NCBI GenBank assembly: GCA_020726505.1
Contig: JAHLEZ010000004.1
Coordinates: forward strand, 1,798,001 to 1,862,000
Source of the DNA: Leptodontidium sp. MPI-SDFR-AT-0119
Taxonomy: Eukaryota > Ascomycota > Leotiomycetes > Helotiales > Leptodontidiaceae
DNA: 64,000 nt
Direction of reading: 5' to 3'
This document shows positions 9,984 through 20,137 of this stretch, piece by piece. Position numbers and translations under genes: made by a program. Position 1 is the stretch's first letter. The number at the start of each line of letters is the position of its first letter. Below the pieces are notes generated by a model. That model was not told where the DNA came from, made no database searches, and saw only the letters and a program-made list of their open reading frames with translations.

Positions 9984-12122
9984 ATGCCTGTTACTTTCCC
10001 TAACCGTCCTCCTGGAGGCTGGATGAGCGTTCCGAAGGAGGAGCTTCCAAAGCACGGTGGCTGGTTGAACACTCGTGTCAGTCTCACTGAAAGATGGAAT
10101 GCTATGTACATGCAAGAAGACCCAAACGTCGGTGGCCCACTCCATGCCTATCACCAATACGCTGCTTCGGTCCGTCCAGTCGACGCCTCCAACAATCAAG
10201 AGTATGTTTCGCCAGCTCCTCCAGCCTACAAGGAAGAAAACGTCGCGTCTGCTCGTCCAGTCTATAGCTACAACGAGCAAGAAGACGCTGCATCTGGTCA
10301 TCCAGTTCCATCTGCTCAGCCAATTTACAACACCCAAGAATACATCGCGTCTACTCATCAAGTTGACACCTACAACAAGCAAGAGTACGTTGCTCCTGCT
10401 CGTCCAGCTTATAAGCAATACGTCGCGTCTGCTCGTCCAATTTACAAGCAAGAATACACCGCATCAGCTTATCCTGTTGATGCTTACAAAAAGCAAGAGT
10501 ACGTTTCATCTGCTCAGCCAGTTTACAACACGCAAGAACACGTCGCGTCTGCTCGTCCAGTTCATGCCTACAGCAACCAGGAGTACCTCGCGTCTATTCA
10601 AACATACAACAATCAAGGATACCAAGGATACGTCGCGCCTGTCCGTCGTAACAAAACTCGACTCCTCAAGGAGTACCCGCCATACATCAAAAGGTGGTTG
10701 GCAGATGCCTCACCTTCCATTCCATCTTCCACTTCCTCGGAGGTCGTGGAGAAGCAGCACGTTGAAGAGCAGCACTTCGAGGAGCAGCGCGTCCAGGAGC
10801 AGCAGTACGAAGAGGAGCAGCGCGCTGAGGAGAAACAGTACGCAGAGGAGCAGCGCGTTGAGGAGAAACGCGTTGAAGAGAAACGCGTCTCAGAAAAGCG
10901 CGTTCATGAGGAGCGCGTTGAGGAGCAGCAGGTTAAGGAGCAGCAGTACGTCGAGGAAGAGCGCGACGATACGGAACTGAGCGGTTGGGATATCAATGAA
11001 GAGTTCACTGAAAGCAATCTCACCACCAGCCCAAGGTTGAAGATCCGCCATATGCAGGATGATGCTCAGAGGGATATTCTTCGCCAACTATCCAGAGTCC
11101 TCAGCCAGAGCCCTGCTCCAAAGCCGGTTATCACTGAGGAGAACGAATTGCCAGAATCACCTGAAAAGGAGATTACATTGAAGGAGACAGAGATCCAGAA
11201 TCCAGCACCAATCCAGGAACCAACTTCGGTTCCAACCTCGGTTCCCATCTTGGACCCAATTACCCCTGCAATCATTATCCCAACACCACATGCAAAGGAT
11301 ATGACATTGGAGGACTCTACCTTGGACGCATTTGAGAGTGTCTTAGAGCATCCCGTCACCATTCCAACCACCTTCGAGCAGTACTTTGCTATGGAGGTTG
11401 CAGAAAGAGAGAGACTCATTGATGAGGCGGTGCGGGCTCGAATGAACAACAGGTTGGATCATACGAAGCATGGTATCCGCGATGCTAGAAAGGGCATTGG
11501 ACGATTGGACGATTTCATCTCTTCGATCCCTTCTGCTCCTATCATGCCCGCAGCTCCCGCCATTTCTGAAGCCCCCAAGGTCACCGTAGTCACTGCGGCT
11601 TCCAACACCATCGACGAATCCACATCCAACAACACTGTGATTGAGCTCAACCTCAAGATCAGGCGCCCTGAATGGTGCCAATTTTGGATCATGAACCCAG
11701 AACCACAGACCAGAGGACGCTTTGCCAACTTTGGTGCAAGCCGAAACTGGAAGTTCACATGGCTTGGACTCATCCTCGCTATCTTCTCTGCTTGGTACTT
11801 GGCTGAGTCGGCCATGTGTGGAATCTACTGTCACCCCACCACTTCTTCTACCAACACCTGGCAGCCATCTGACCCCTTCTTTCCATACGCAATACCTACG
11901 AAGCTGGACCAGTGGACGGGGAAAGTTGTCAGCGGTACAGCTCACGTGATAAAAATCCGCGTAGCTGATTTTCTCGATCCCGCAGGTGCTCGATTCGAGA
12001 TTCATCCGAGGAATGCCCACATGGGAGCGCGAGACTGGTGGCAGGGAAGGAGTGGACCCGTTGGATACCGTCCCTATAAGGACATGGATATTAGCATTGA
12101 GAGTGATGATGAGACTTTTTAA
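9984..12122 (+). CDS. Repeat-rich single-pass membrane protein of unknown function
   Basis: One uninterrupted exon of 712 codons. About residues 56-223 are a degenerate tandem array of 12-16-residue units of the type (V/I)ASARPVYxYNxQEY. About 253-329 is a Glu/Gln/Arg/Val coiled-coil-like run with repeated EEQRVEEKR units. A Pro-rich linker follows, then a helical segment (about 470-530). A single membrane segment at about 591-612 (WLGLILAIFSAWYLAESAM) is followed by a roughly 100-residue C-terminal domain with CGIYCHP and PFFPYAIPTKLDQWTG, which looks like the conserved part. There is no signal peptide, so a tail-side or nuclear/ER membrane orientation is possible. I do not recognise a named family. 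The repeats make length variation between strains likely. Confidence 0.8.
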   Translation: MPVTFPNRPPGGWMSVPKEELPKHGGWLNTRVSLTERWNAMYMQEDPNVGGPLHAYHQYAASVRPVDASNNQEYVSPAPPAYKEENVASARPVYSYNEQEDAASGHPVPSAQPIYNTQEYIASTHQVDTYNKQEYVAPARPAYKQYVASARPIYKQEYTASAYPVDAYKKQEYVSSAQPVYNTQEHVASARPVHAYSNQEYLASIQTYNNQGYQGYVAPVRRNKTRLLKEYPPYIKRWLADASPSIPSSTSSEVVEKQHVEEQHFEEQRVQEQQYEEEQRAEEKQYAEEQRVEEKRVEEKRVSEKRVHEERVEEQQVKEQQYVEEERDDTELSGWDINEEFTESNLTTSPRLKIRHMQDDAQRDILRQLSRVLSQSPAPKPVITEENELPESPEKEITLKETEIQNPAPIQEPTSVPTSVPILDPITPAIIIPTPHAKDMTLEDSTLDAFESVLEHPVTIPTTFEQYFAMEVAERERLIDEAVRARMNNRLDHTKHGIRDARKGIGRLDDFISSIPSAPIMPAAPAISEAPKVTVVTAASNTIDESTSNNTVIELNLKIRRPEWCQFWIMNPEPQTRGRFANFGASRNWKFTWLGLILAIFSAWYLAESAMCGIYCHPTTSSTNTWQPSDPFFPYAIPTKLDQWTGKVVSGTAHVIKIRVADFLDPAGARFEIHPRNAHMGARDWWQGRSGPVGYRPYKDMDISIESDDETF
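10150..10650 (+). repeat. Protein-coding minisatellite, about 36-51 bp units
   Basis: Within the membrane-protein gene, about a dozen imperfect units share the core GTCGCGTCTGCTCGTCCAG and encode VASARPVYxYNxQEYV-type peptides. Units differ by small in-frame insertions, which suggests expansion by slippage or unequal exchange under selection for reading frame. Confidence 0.8.
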
Positions 12123-12129
12123 AATCGTG

Positions 12130-12275
12130 AGAAAGGAGGAGGACAGTGGATTATGACTGGTAAGAGGAAATGAGGAGGATATTGGATTATAACCTATAAG
12201 AGAGAGAGAGAGGATGGTATTGGATCACGACTTACAAGAGGGAGTGAGGAGGATCTTGGATTATGACTTTACGAC
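12130..12275 (+). repeat. Degenerate tandem repeat in the 3' flank, about 4 copies of 35-45 bp
   Basis: Just after the stop codon at 12122, a unit of the form GAGGAGGATxTTGGATTATGAC plus TATAAGAG recurs about four times with substitutions and small indels. It is purine-rich on the plus strand. It is probably in the 3' untranslated region. Confidence 0.65.
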
Positions 12276-13033
12276 TTTATGATATCATTGATTAGCGGTC
12301 GCAGGCATTTTAGCGTAGCATAGATACCCGTTGTCGTCCTTTGAAGTGAATAACTCGGACACAACAAAATGAAATTTTTTGGACTGCATCAGTCTCTTCT
12401 GAAATCCGGTTGTCTTGTTTGTGGCATTCATGAGTGCAACTTTTCTACTTCCAAGGATCAGAAGATTCAATACCTAGGTACCTATCCTTTTTGATAATGT
12501 TAGCTAAGTCTTGCTTGATTTGTGACCTGCATTTGCAACTTTGCTCTTTGAATCTAAGGATCCGGATGGGTAACCAAGTACTAGATATCCACCCCCCTTC
12601 TCAAGCATTTTGAGTGACACGTTAGTTGGTTAGCTGATGTTCATTCCTTTCAAGCAATTAGAAAGTCATTACTTTAGTTTACGATATTCAAGGCAGGATC
12701 CGTTCTTTCTCTTAGATCTGAGGATGTGGATACGCAAAATTACATTCCCCATCACTTTCGAGCGACTTGAAAGTCAATAGATTGTACTATGACATTGAAA
12801 TATACAGCTTTACTCTAAGTAGTCTCCAATTCATGCTTCACCCATCTATCCAAGCATGCAGCTAGGATCTATACCTCTTTGGCCTTCTGAGTGTCGCTAT
12901 TTTGACTTGTGACATTGAACATGAACATCTATAACTCTAATCCAAACCCAAGTGTTCATTTTTCCAACCCGTCATTCCCTTCCTATGCACCGAATCTATC
13001 CAAGTAAACTTGCTGGTATACACACTAAACAGC
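12276..13033. other. Convergent intergenic region, no gene
   Basis: It separates the 3' ends of the membrane-protein gene (+) and the deubiquitinase gene (-). It contains loosely similar AT-rich segments (AAGCAATTAGAAAGTCATTAC and GAGCGACTTGAAAGTCAATAG) but no open frame of note. Confidence 0.5.
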
Positions 13034-15043
13034 TTATTCATCCCTCTCAAGCTCGTAGAACAACAAATACACTTCCCGCTGCATGCCCAACACATCACTC
13101 GTCTTGCTCTCCTTGATCTTGTCATCGCTAATCCTCCACCAGCGGTTACTATGCTTGCTCTTCCGCTTCTTCTGCGCGGTCGCGGCACCCGCGGCGTCAT
13201 TGCTGCGAGATCCGCCGTTTTCTTGCGGTGTTGGTGTTTGACTTGGGGAGGCGTTGGATGATGAGGAGTCTTTTGATCGGGAGAGTTTGCTGGAGATTGC
13301 GGAGCGCGTTGAGCGGGCTATGGAGCGGATACTGGCTGTGTCTGAGCCGCGAGGGGCGGATGTAGGGCCGGCTGTTTTGACGGTTGTGGAGGTTGAGATG
13401 GAACCTGATGTTGAGCTTGAGGCTCGGCCATTGGAACGTGTTGACGGCTCGCCGTTGACCTCGCCGTTTAGGTATGGTAAGGAGGGGGATGAAGATGCTG
13501 CGGAGGATGGGGAGAGAAGTTCAGGTGTTGAGGAGAGGGTGCTGGTGTCTGTACCAGGTTCTTCCGGCTGGTTCGATGCCTTTATTTGGGGAGTTGGCAT
13601 CTGTGAGATAATTGGCGTGGGGGGCTTGCTGTAGATACCTGCTGGTTGGAAGGTGTTTGGAGTTGAGAAGGGAGCGGATAGGGTTTGCCGCCGGAAGGAT
13701 TCGTAGTGGCCGGAATGATGGCTGCCTTTGTGACAGACCACACTTGAGAGTCTGTAGAAATGCTGGTTCATGAGACCGCCTAGAGGTAGTCGTTCTGGAA
13801 ATGAGACTTTTGCAGAGTTCTTCATGGTAGAGCGTCCTGCATCGAAGATGGATCTAGACAAATGGATAGCCATTACTTTTGGGAAGTCGGTGATTCTAGT
13901 GTGCTTAGCAATCTTGCGTTTTGGTGCGAATTTCCTGTCTGGTAACTCCACGTCCTTGAGCTCCTCTTCCGGGTTCGTCTCGACGGTGTATTTGATCTTG
14001 TCGATGTATGTCTGTGTTTTGGCTTTGAATTTATCGGACGTGGATCTTGTGAATTCCTGTTGGTATGTTTCGAGGGCGTGAATGAGTCGGCATTTCTCGC
14101 ACTTGAAGTCTTCGATGTATTCCGTCTTGAACATCTGGTCAAAGCAAGTGCTGAGGGTCGTCGAGCTCACTTGAGGAACACTCAAGGTTAATGAGCAAAA
14201 TGTACTTTTACTTGGTGTTGGCTTAAAACCGCAAGTCAAGCACTCAATTTGGGATTCTGAACCGCCTTCCAAAGGAAAACCCTCCTCTTTTTCAATAGCA
14301 GCTTCTTGTCTATCATCCTCTTCCCGTGATATCGAGCCATTGCCATTTTGCGAAGATGCTGAAGGAACCAAGATTCTTGGGGTTATCCGGGCTTCCGAAT
14401 CATCCAAAGCAAGATGGTCTAATTTCCGATTTACAGGATCCTCATCAAACTGATCTGCATTTGCTTCGATTTGAGCTTGATATGCATGTTTCCTCGCTCT
14501 GTGTCCCGCGTGGTACTCATCACACAACCGTTCGGCTACAACCTGAAGAAACTCTTGCGCATCCTGCTGTTGCCGACTAATCCTCTGCTTGAAAGATTGT
14601 TCCAAAACCAAGACGAACGGCCCCGCAGATATGGTCTTCTTGTATATGGGCCTCTCATTCAAAGCATTGAGGATATCTTTCAATCCCTTGGTAACTGAGC
14701 CGGCTTGCAACCCCTCTATTTTCCAAGCTGGCATATTCCTCCTCGCAGGATCCTCCACCAACTGCGCATAGACTTCTGGCCCATCGAGTCTCCTCCTGTG
14801 CGTCTCCCGAATGAGATATATCCGCAGATCCCCCAGTCCTGCCAGCGCTTGGAGGACTGAATTTATGAAGCAATCATTCGCCGGGTTGGACAGGCCGACT
14901 ATCGTCTTCTTGCGCGAGCTGGCGGTACTGGTCGCGGACTCTCCATCGATGAAGAAAGTCGGAGCAAAGACGTAGACAAGAGTGATGGCAGCCAGTGAAG
15001 CGCCAGCAGCATAGCTTGCGATCTTGAGCGGCTGCTCCGGCAT
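13034..15043 (-). CDS. Membrane-anchored ubiquitin-specific protease, Ubp1/USP30-like
   Basis: One exon of 669 codons. A hydrophobic N-terminal anchor (about 8-30) precedes a USP catalytic domain. The Cys box is GLSNPANDCFINSVLQAL with catalytic Cys58. A zinc-ribbon-type pair is visible as CLTC (after about 265) and FKCEKC. The His box is CHKGSHHSGHYESF with His446, and the third-residue box is WWRISDDKI (Asp640/641). Between the His and Asp boxes lies a Ser/Thr/Pro-rich, apparently disordered insert of about 170 residues (about 455-630). An N-terminal anchor just before the Cys box is the plan of yeast Ubp1 (ER/cytosol) and animal USP30 (mitochondrial outer membrane). The usual GNTC motif is replaced by ANDC here. 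Removing ubiquitin from organelle-surface proteins is the likely role; the exact membrane is not visible. Confidence 0.88.
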   Translation of the reverse strand: MPEQPLKIASYAAGASLAAITLVYVFAPTFFIDGESATSTASSRKKTIVGLSNPANDCFINSVLQALAGLGDLRIYLIRETHRRRLDGPEVYAQLVEDPARRNMPAWKIEGLQAGSVTKGLKDILNALNERPIYKKTISAGPFVLVLEQSFKQRISRQQQDAQEFLQVVAERLCDEYHAGHRARKHAYQAQIEANADQFDEDPVNRKLDHLALDDSEARITPRILVPSASSQNGNGSISREEDDRQEAAIEKEEGFPLEGGSESQIECLTCGFKPTPSKSTFCSLTLSVPQVSSTTLSTCFDQMFKTEYIEDFKCEKCRLIHALETYQQEFTRSTSDKFKAKTQTYIDKIKYTVETNPEEELKDVELPDRKFAPKRKIAKHTRITDFPKVMAIHLSRSIFDAGRSTMKNSAKVSFPERLPLGGLMNQHFYRLSSVVCHKGSHHSGHYESFRRQTLSAPFSTPNTFQPAGIYSKPPTPIISQMPTPQIKASNQPEEPGTDTSTLSSTPELLSPSSAASSSPSLPYLNGEVNGEPSTRSNGRASSSTSGSISTSTTVKTAGPTSAPRGSDTASIRSIARSTRSAISSKLSRSKDSSSSNASPSQTPTPQENGGSRSNDAAGAATAQKKRKSKHSNRWWRISDDKIKESKTSDVLGMQREVYLLFYELERDE

Positions 15044-15727
15044 GTCGAAGGGAGTGACGGGAGAAGGAGGATAGGTCCGGAAAGCTGCTCAACACAGCAT
15101 CTCTATAAGCTCGCTGGCATATCGCAATCTCCGCTGGTCGTGTGCAAGTTCTGAAGTAATAAGTGCAAGATCCAGGGACCTTCCTAGACTTGACCTCCAC
15201 AGAGGAATTCCGAGCTACCAAGACTCCAGGTGAACGGGCCGAAGGCTATGCTGGAAAAGAAACGTGGGGACGAAGATTATGCGAGTAAGACGGAATCAAC
15301 TGAAGGCAAAGAGAGTTGTGTTCAAAGGACCAAGAAAAGTAATGAATGATGAAAATCTAATGTAACATGAAATAAATGTATTGAGTCAAAAGTCTTTTTC
15401 CAGTATTGTGGTGACCAAGAATGGGCGGCTGTTCTTCGATTATTCTGTGCGGTTCCTGCCTGTCCTTCCCAACCAGTGCAGTGCATCAACGGCAGCCTTC
15501 CAGCCACCGACCACCGACCACCGACCCCTATCTAATCGTAATGCCCGGGACTTGGCATCTGAACGCCGACATCACGCACCTTGGCGCAAAAGCACCAATC
15601 AGAAGCTCGAATTCTTGCAGATGAAATGTGGAGCGGTTTTTTCTGGAACACCTCGATTTGAAGCTGAAGGTTCTCGAGGACAACCACGATCTTCTGCACG
15701 CCGTTGTTCAACACCACACTCTTCCCA
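15044..15727. promoter_or_regulatory. Divergent promoter region between the deubiquitinase and bL9m
   Basis: About 680 bp separates two diverging start codons. A tandem CCACCGACCACCGAC run lies at about 15505-15525. No TATA box or gene is evident. Confidence 0.45.
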
Positions 15728-16718
15728 ATGGCGTCGCCTTTGATCTCTAGAGCTCCCCAATGTACGTCTTGCATTCGACGCATGACGTCCAGCTTTGGAG
15801 ATGCTTTCCACTTTCCCGCAGGCCAGCGGCAAGTTCGAGGGAAGAAGAAGCTTGCGAGTGAGAAGGTTGCAACTGTCAAAGTGCATCTGCTTCAAAACAT
15901 ACCTGGGTATGGCAGAAGAGGTAAACACTGGACTCCTATCTGATGTGTATTTGTAAACATTTGCTAATGTGCGAAACAGGAGCGGTGATTCCAGTGACTT
16001 CAGGAGTGATGCGCAATATTTGGTATCCGAAGAAGATGGCAGAATACTTGACGATTGCAAAGCTTCAGGAGCTGGGGGTGAAGAAGGATGCGATTCTGGA
16101 GCGAGATTCTACGTTTCAGAGCAATGCAGCGAGGAAGCTTGAGAAGAAGCAAGAAAAGCAGAAACAGGAACATCCCGAGGAGGAACCTCTTGTCAGAATG
16201 GCAGATGCGCAACCCAGCGAACCCGTCCCCCAATTTGAGCTTGACATGCTGAGTGTAAGATCATTGCCCATCATACCAGAAAACTAGAACGCTCTACTGA
16301 CCCAACACAGCCTCAACAAGCTACAAGCATCCTTGATAGTATCCTCCCCCCAACTCTGGATTTCTACCGATCTCCTATCGCGTTGCCGACTCCCAAGAGA
16401 CTGTCTCCCTCAATACCCTCCTCGTCAGCAATCTCCGCTGCTGCAGCTTCGGCCGAAGCGAATCAGCCAGGAAAAGCAGATAGGAGGGGCATATATGGCT
16501 CAGTATCAACGAGTGACATCGTCGCCAATCTGAAGGCTATCTTAGCAGAGGATGAAGAGGGCGTGAGAGTCGTCTTATCTCATGAAGATATCTCGTTTGT
16601 GGAAGAGACGGAAGAGAAGGATCGTGTTAAGCATCTAGGTTATTTCGACATCGAGATCAAACTTCAGGGAGCTTCAGAGCCTGTGGTGAGGACGATCCAA
16701 ATCATCGCCCAGGATTAA
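15728..16718 (+). CDS. MRPL50: Mitochondrial large-subunit ribosomal protein bL9m
   Basis: Exons 15728-15920, 15980-16254 and 16311-16718 join in phase to 291 codons. Introns are 59 and 56 bp with GTAAAC/CAG and GTAAGA/CAG ends. The N-terminus (MASPLISRAPQCTSCIRRMTS) is an Arg-containing presequence. The next part is the bacterial L9 N-domain: VKVHLLQNIPGYGRRG, the intron junction, then AVIPVTSGVMRNIWYPKKMA (compare the bacterial signature G-x2-V-x-V-x2-G-Y-x-R-N-x-L). A Lys/Glu-rich helix (about 118-140) corresponds to the long connecting helix of L9, and a fungal-specific C-terminal extension of about 140 residues follows. Yeast Mrpl50 is the equivalent in the 54S subunit. The ATG at 15728 is the first one in frame with a targeting sequence. 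Confidence 0.88.
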
Positions 16719-18058
16719 AGATGCGGAGTGGATAAATGCTGTACAAATATCTAGCCTGGATGTAATATTACGAAGATTCCACCCTCGGCGATTCCTGGAA
16801 AGATGATGGGAGTGTTGGAGGTAGGTTGCTGACATTTCGAAACGCTGATCGGATTTCACTTATTAGGTTTCGGGATGGTTGAAGCGAAGAAGGAGAACAT
16901 AAACAAACCTCGTTTCCTGCAATTCTAGCCCCAAAAGGAACTAGACAGAGCAGCACCGGATCTCTACACTGACAACTGCCATCTTGGCCAAGGATGAGAA
17001 ACAGAAACAACACACTCAACATACGTGCAGCTGATTCTGCAACAGAGGAAGAGCGCTCATATGCTAGTGCAAACTCAAGAACCAGTATGATCAGTCCCTC
17101 ATCCAAGTCGGGGCTAGTCATTGGAGTTCAACACTTGTAAGATAGGCTACAGCAACGCCATTCGATATATTCGTCTTCCGACAACAAGCCACTTCCAGGA
17201 ATTGGCGTATCATAAACGACTCCAGATTGTGTCTGCAAGACTTTTATGATTTTGGAGATTCCTCAAGGATTTGACTGGGGCCACCTCAATCTCTCATATC
17301 GGAAACACCGCTAGCTGCAGTTTTCCAGACACATATCGATGAGAGATTGGAAGTGCAAGAAATGAGAAACGGCTGGGATTTTAATACCTCAGCCGGCATC
17401 GGGCAGTTGGCAATGATTTGAGGTCCAGTGACACATTTATTCAGCCGGTCAACCCCGCCAATGCTCAGACGTATGCCGCGAATTTTTCCTGTACTATTGT
17501 GAAGTCACGGAGCTTTCGATATTCGAAAACGAGCTGCTCATATTCCGAAAAATGAAGTTATCCACGGCAATGGCGAAATGTAGTCGGTCATCTTTCCGAA
17601 TCTCGCCGGCAGGTCATCGGCAGGGCACGGTACGCCTGGCCTGGTAAACGAACGGAACCCATGACGCCCAAATACCCCACCAAGATCTCTCGCTGGTTTT
17701 CTCCTCAACCCCTCCTCCCACCCGACTACTTCTTCACTCTGCGAATCAACAGAATTGCATTGCAACAACAACTTCACAGGTAAGCCATCGCACCTCTCAA
17801 TTCCATCATGTGGCGCACGCCAGATCTGCAAAGAAAAAATCTGCACACGTCTGGCTAGGTTGCTGGGCATAGCAAATCCAAAACACCCCCACCAAGCCAG
17901 CCAGCCAGCTAGCTATCTATCGGTCCTACAAAAAGCAACTTCTCCACCTCTATCCTCAACCCTTCTTCTCCTTCTTCTGCCTTCTAATCCCAAAGTACCA
18001 AACAGAAAACGCACAATCACCTCACGAATAACCACAATACCCTCATACAACTGCAATT
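16719..18058. other. Intergenic region and aldolase promoter/leader
   Basis: No convincing gene. The last 350 bp before the aldolase start is C/T- and C/A-rich. A strong donor-like CAG/GTAAGC at 17779/17780 and acceptor-like CAAACAG near 18005 may bound an intron in the 5' leader, a common arrangement in highly expressed fungal glycolytic genes. This is inferred from motifs only. Confidence 0.4.
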
Positions 18059-19524
18059 ATGGGTGCTCTCGACGTTCTCAGCCGCAAGTCCGGTGTTATT
18101 GTTGGAGACGATGTCCTCAAGCTCTTCAACTACGCTCAGGAGCACAAGTTTGCTATCCCAGCTATTGTAGGCATTCGAATCGCTCCAGAAAATGACAATA
18201 GCTAATCTGTCCTGCAGAACTGCACTTCCTCCTCCACCGTCGTTGCTTCGCTCGAGGCTGCTCGCGATGCCAAATCTCCTATCATCCTCCAGATGTCCCA
18301 GGGTGGTGCCGCCTACTTCGCCGGAAAGGTATACATACACATGCTTGTTTTGTTAGTTCTACAAAGGAGGTTCTGACAAGTTATATTAGGGTGTTGCGAA
18401 TGGCAAGCAAGAGGCCTCCATCGCTGGCGGTATCGCTGCCGCTCACTACATCCGCTCCGTTGCACCAGCCTACGGTATTCCAGTTATCTTGCACACCGAT
18501 CACTGCGCCAAGAAGCTCCTTCCGTGGTTGGATGGTCTTATGGATGCCGATGAGAAGTACTTCAAGGAGCACGGCGAGCCTCTGTTCTCCAGCCACATGA
18601 TCGATTTGAGTGAGGAGGAGGTTGACTGGAACATCAAGACCACAGCCGAGTACTTGAAGCGTGCTGCACCAATGAAGCAATGGCTCGAGATGGTGAGTTC
18701 AAATACACACAGGGTACAAGTGGTCATCGTCTAATGCGCATCTTAGGAAATCGGTATCACCGGTGGTGAGGAGGATGGTGTCAACAACGAGGATGTTGAT
18801 AACAACTCCCTCTACACCCAGCCAGAGGATATCCTTGCCATCTACAAGGCTCTCTCTCCAATCTCCCCATACTTCTCCATTGCCGCCGGTTTCGGAAACG
18901 TTCACGGGTACGTAAATTCTCTAGATATCGTTGTATTGCTTTGGACATTGGTGGTTGGAGAAAGTCAACACTAAACGAACTCTTAGTGTCTACAAGCCCG
19001 GAAACGTCAAGTTGCACCCAGAGCTCCTCGGCAAGCACCAGAAGTACGTCAAGGATGCCATCGGAGCTAAGGAGGACAAGCCAGTCTTCTTGGTCTTCCA
19101 TGGTGGATCTGGATCTTCCAAGCAGGAGTTCTTGGATGCCATCAGCTATGGTGTCGTCAAGGTCAACCTCGACACTGATCTTCAATATGCCTACCTTACT
19201 GGTATCAGAGATTGTGAGTCAAGTCCATATCCCAAAAATATTATCTAGCAATGATCTAGAATTTTTTGCCAAGAACGTTTGCTAACAGCGACTTAAATCC
19301 AGATGTCTTGAACAAGAAGGATTTCTTGATGACCCAAGTCGGTAATCCCGATGGGGAGGACAAGCCAAACAAGAAGTACTTCGATCCCCGTAAGTTAGAT
19401 CTCACCTCTCTTGAAGTGCAATTGCTGATTATGTACAGGTGTCTGGGTTCGTGAAGGAGAGAAGACCATGTCTGCTCGTGTCACTGAGGGTCTTAAGGAC
19501 TTCAACACTGCTGGCCAGCTATAA
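18059..19524 (+). CDS. FBA1: Fructose-bisphosphate aldolase, class II
   Basis: Seven exons: 18059-18166, 18218-18328, 18390-18692, 18747-18907, 18987-19213, 19303-19389, 19439-19524. They give 360 codons, close to the length of yeast Fba1. All six introns are GT-AG. It cleaves fructose 1,6-bisphosphate to dihydroxyacetone phosphate and glyceraldehyde 3-phosphate in glycolysis and runs in reverse in gluconeogenesis. Class II metal-site features are all present: VILHTDHCAKK (Zn ligand His and catalytic Asp), the ITGGEEDGVNN loop, GNVHGVYKPGNVKL (Zn ligand His) and the phosphate/metal loop FHGGSGS. No key residue is missing. Six introns is high for this gene; the leader may carry another. Confidence 0.96.
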
Positions 19525-20137
19525 GCTTTCTTAGTTGCCTGATGATTGAACAGCTTTCTTTCGTTGCGGTTGGGTTATGGATGGGTCTGGTGCTGACTGG
19601 AGATTGGGAAAGGAGAATGAATACATAGCCTGAGAAGGGCGTAGTGTAGATGAATAAAATGCCGAGATGTATTAAATTTGCAACTTGAAAGTGATACCCG
19701 TCTTTGCCTCTGTTTCATCCCATTAATTCAAAAAGTAATCATAAAATAAGAAAGAGGCACAAACACACCCCTTATTTCGCCAATCAGATGAGACAAAGCA
19801 GGTACTGTACACCCGATGCGAAGCGCTGGCGGTGGTGGCTGTGTGATTCGCCATGACGACAGCGAATCGCGGAGCTTGAACACGACCCCTGCTAACCTGT
19901 TCTGACGAGATTAACTTAAGCTGCAGACAAGACAAGACCAGCTTCGAGTAGTCCAGAGTCTCCCCATTCCCCCACGTCACCGCTACAAAAAACAAAACCC
20001 TCTATCAGATCTTCTATTAAAGAGTAGAAGGTCTTCCACACCTGCAACGAGCATCAGCACAGAAGTCCGCTTGGAAATCGTCTCGATCCATCCATCAAGC
20101 TTCCCACCGACCCCACCCCTCAACCAACGCAAACAAA
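19525..20137. other. Intergenic, aldolase terminator side and KES1 promoter
   Basis: Tandem spacing between two plus-strand genes. A polyadenylation-like AATAAA-type element (GAATAAAATG) is present at about 19651-19660. No gene is seen. Confidence 0.45.

Noticed and set aside
16768..17121. 117-codon minus-strand frame
   Set aside because: No start context, no domain, Leu/Ser-biased; lies in the intergenic region next to bL9m.
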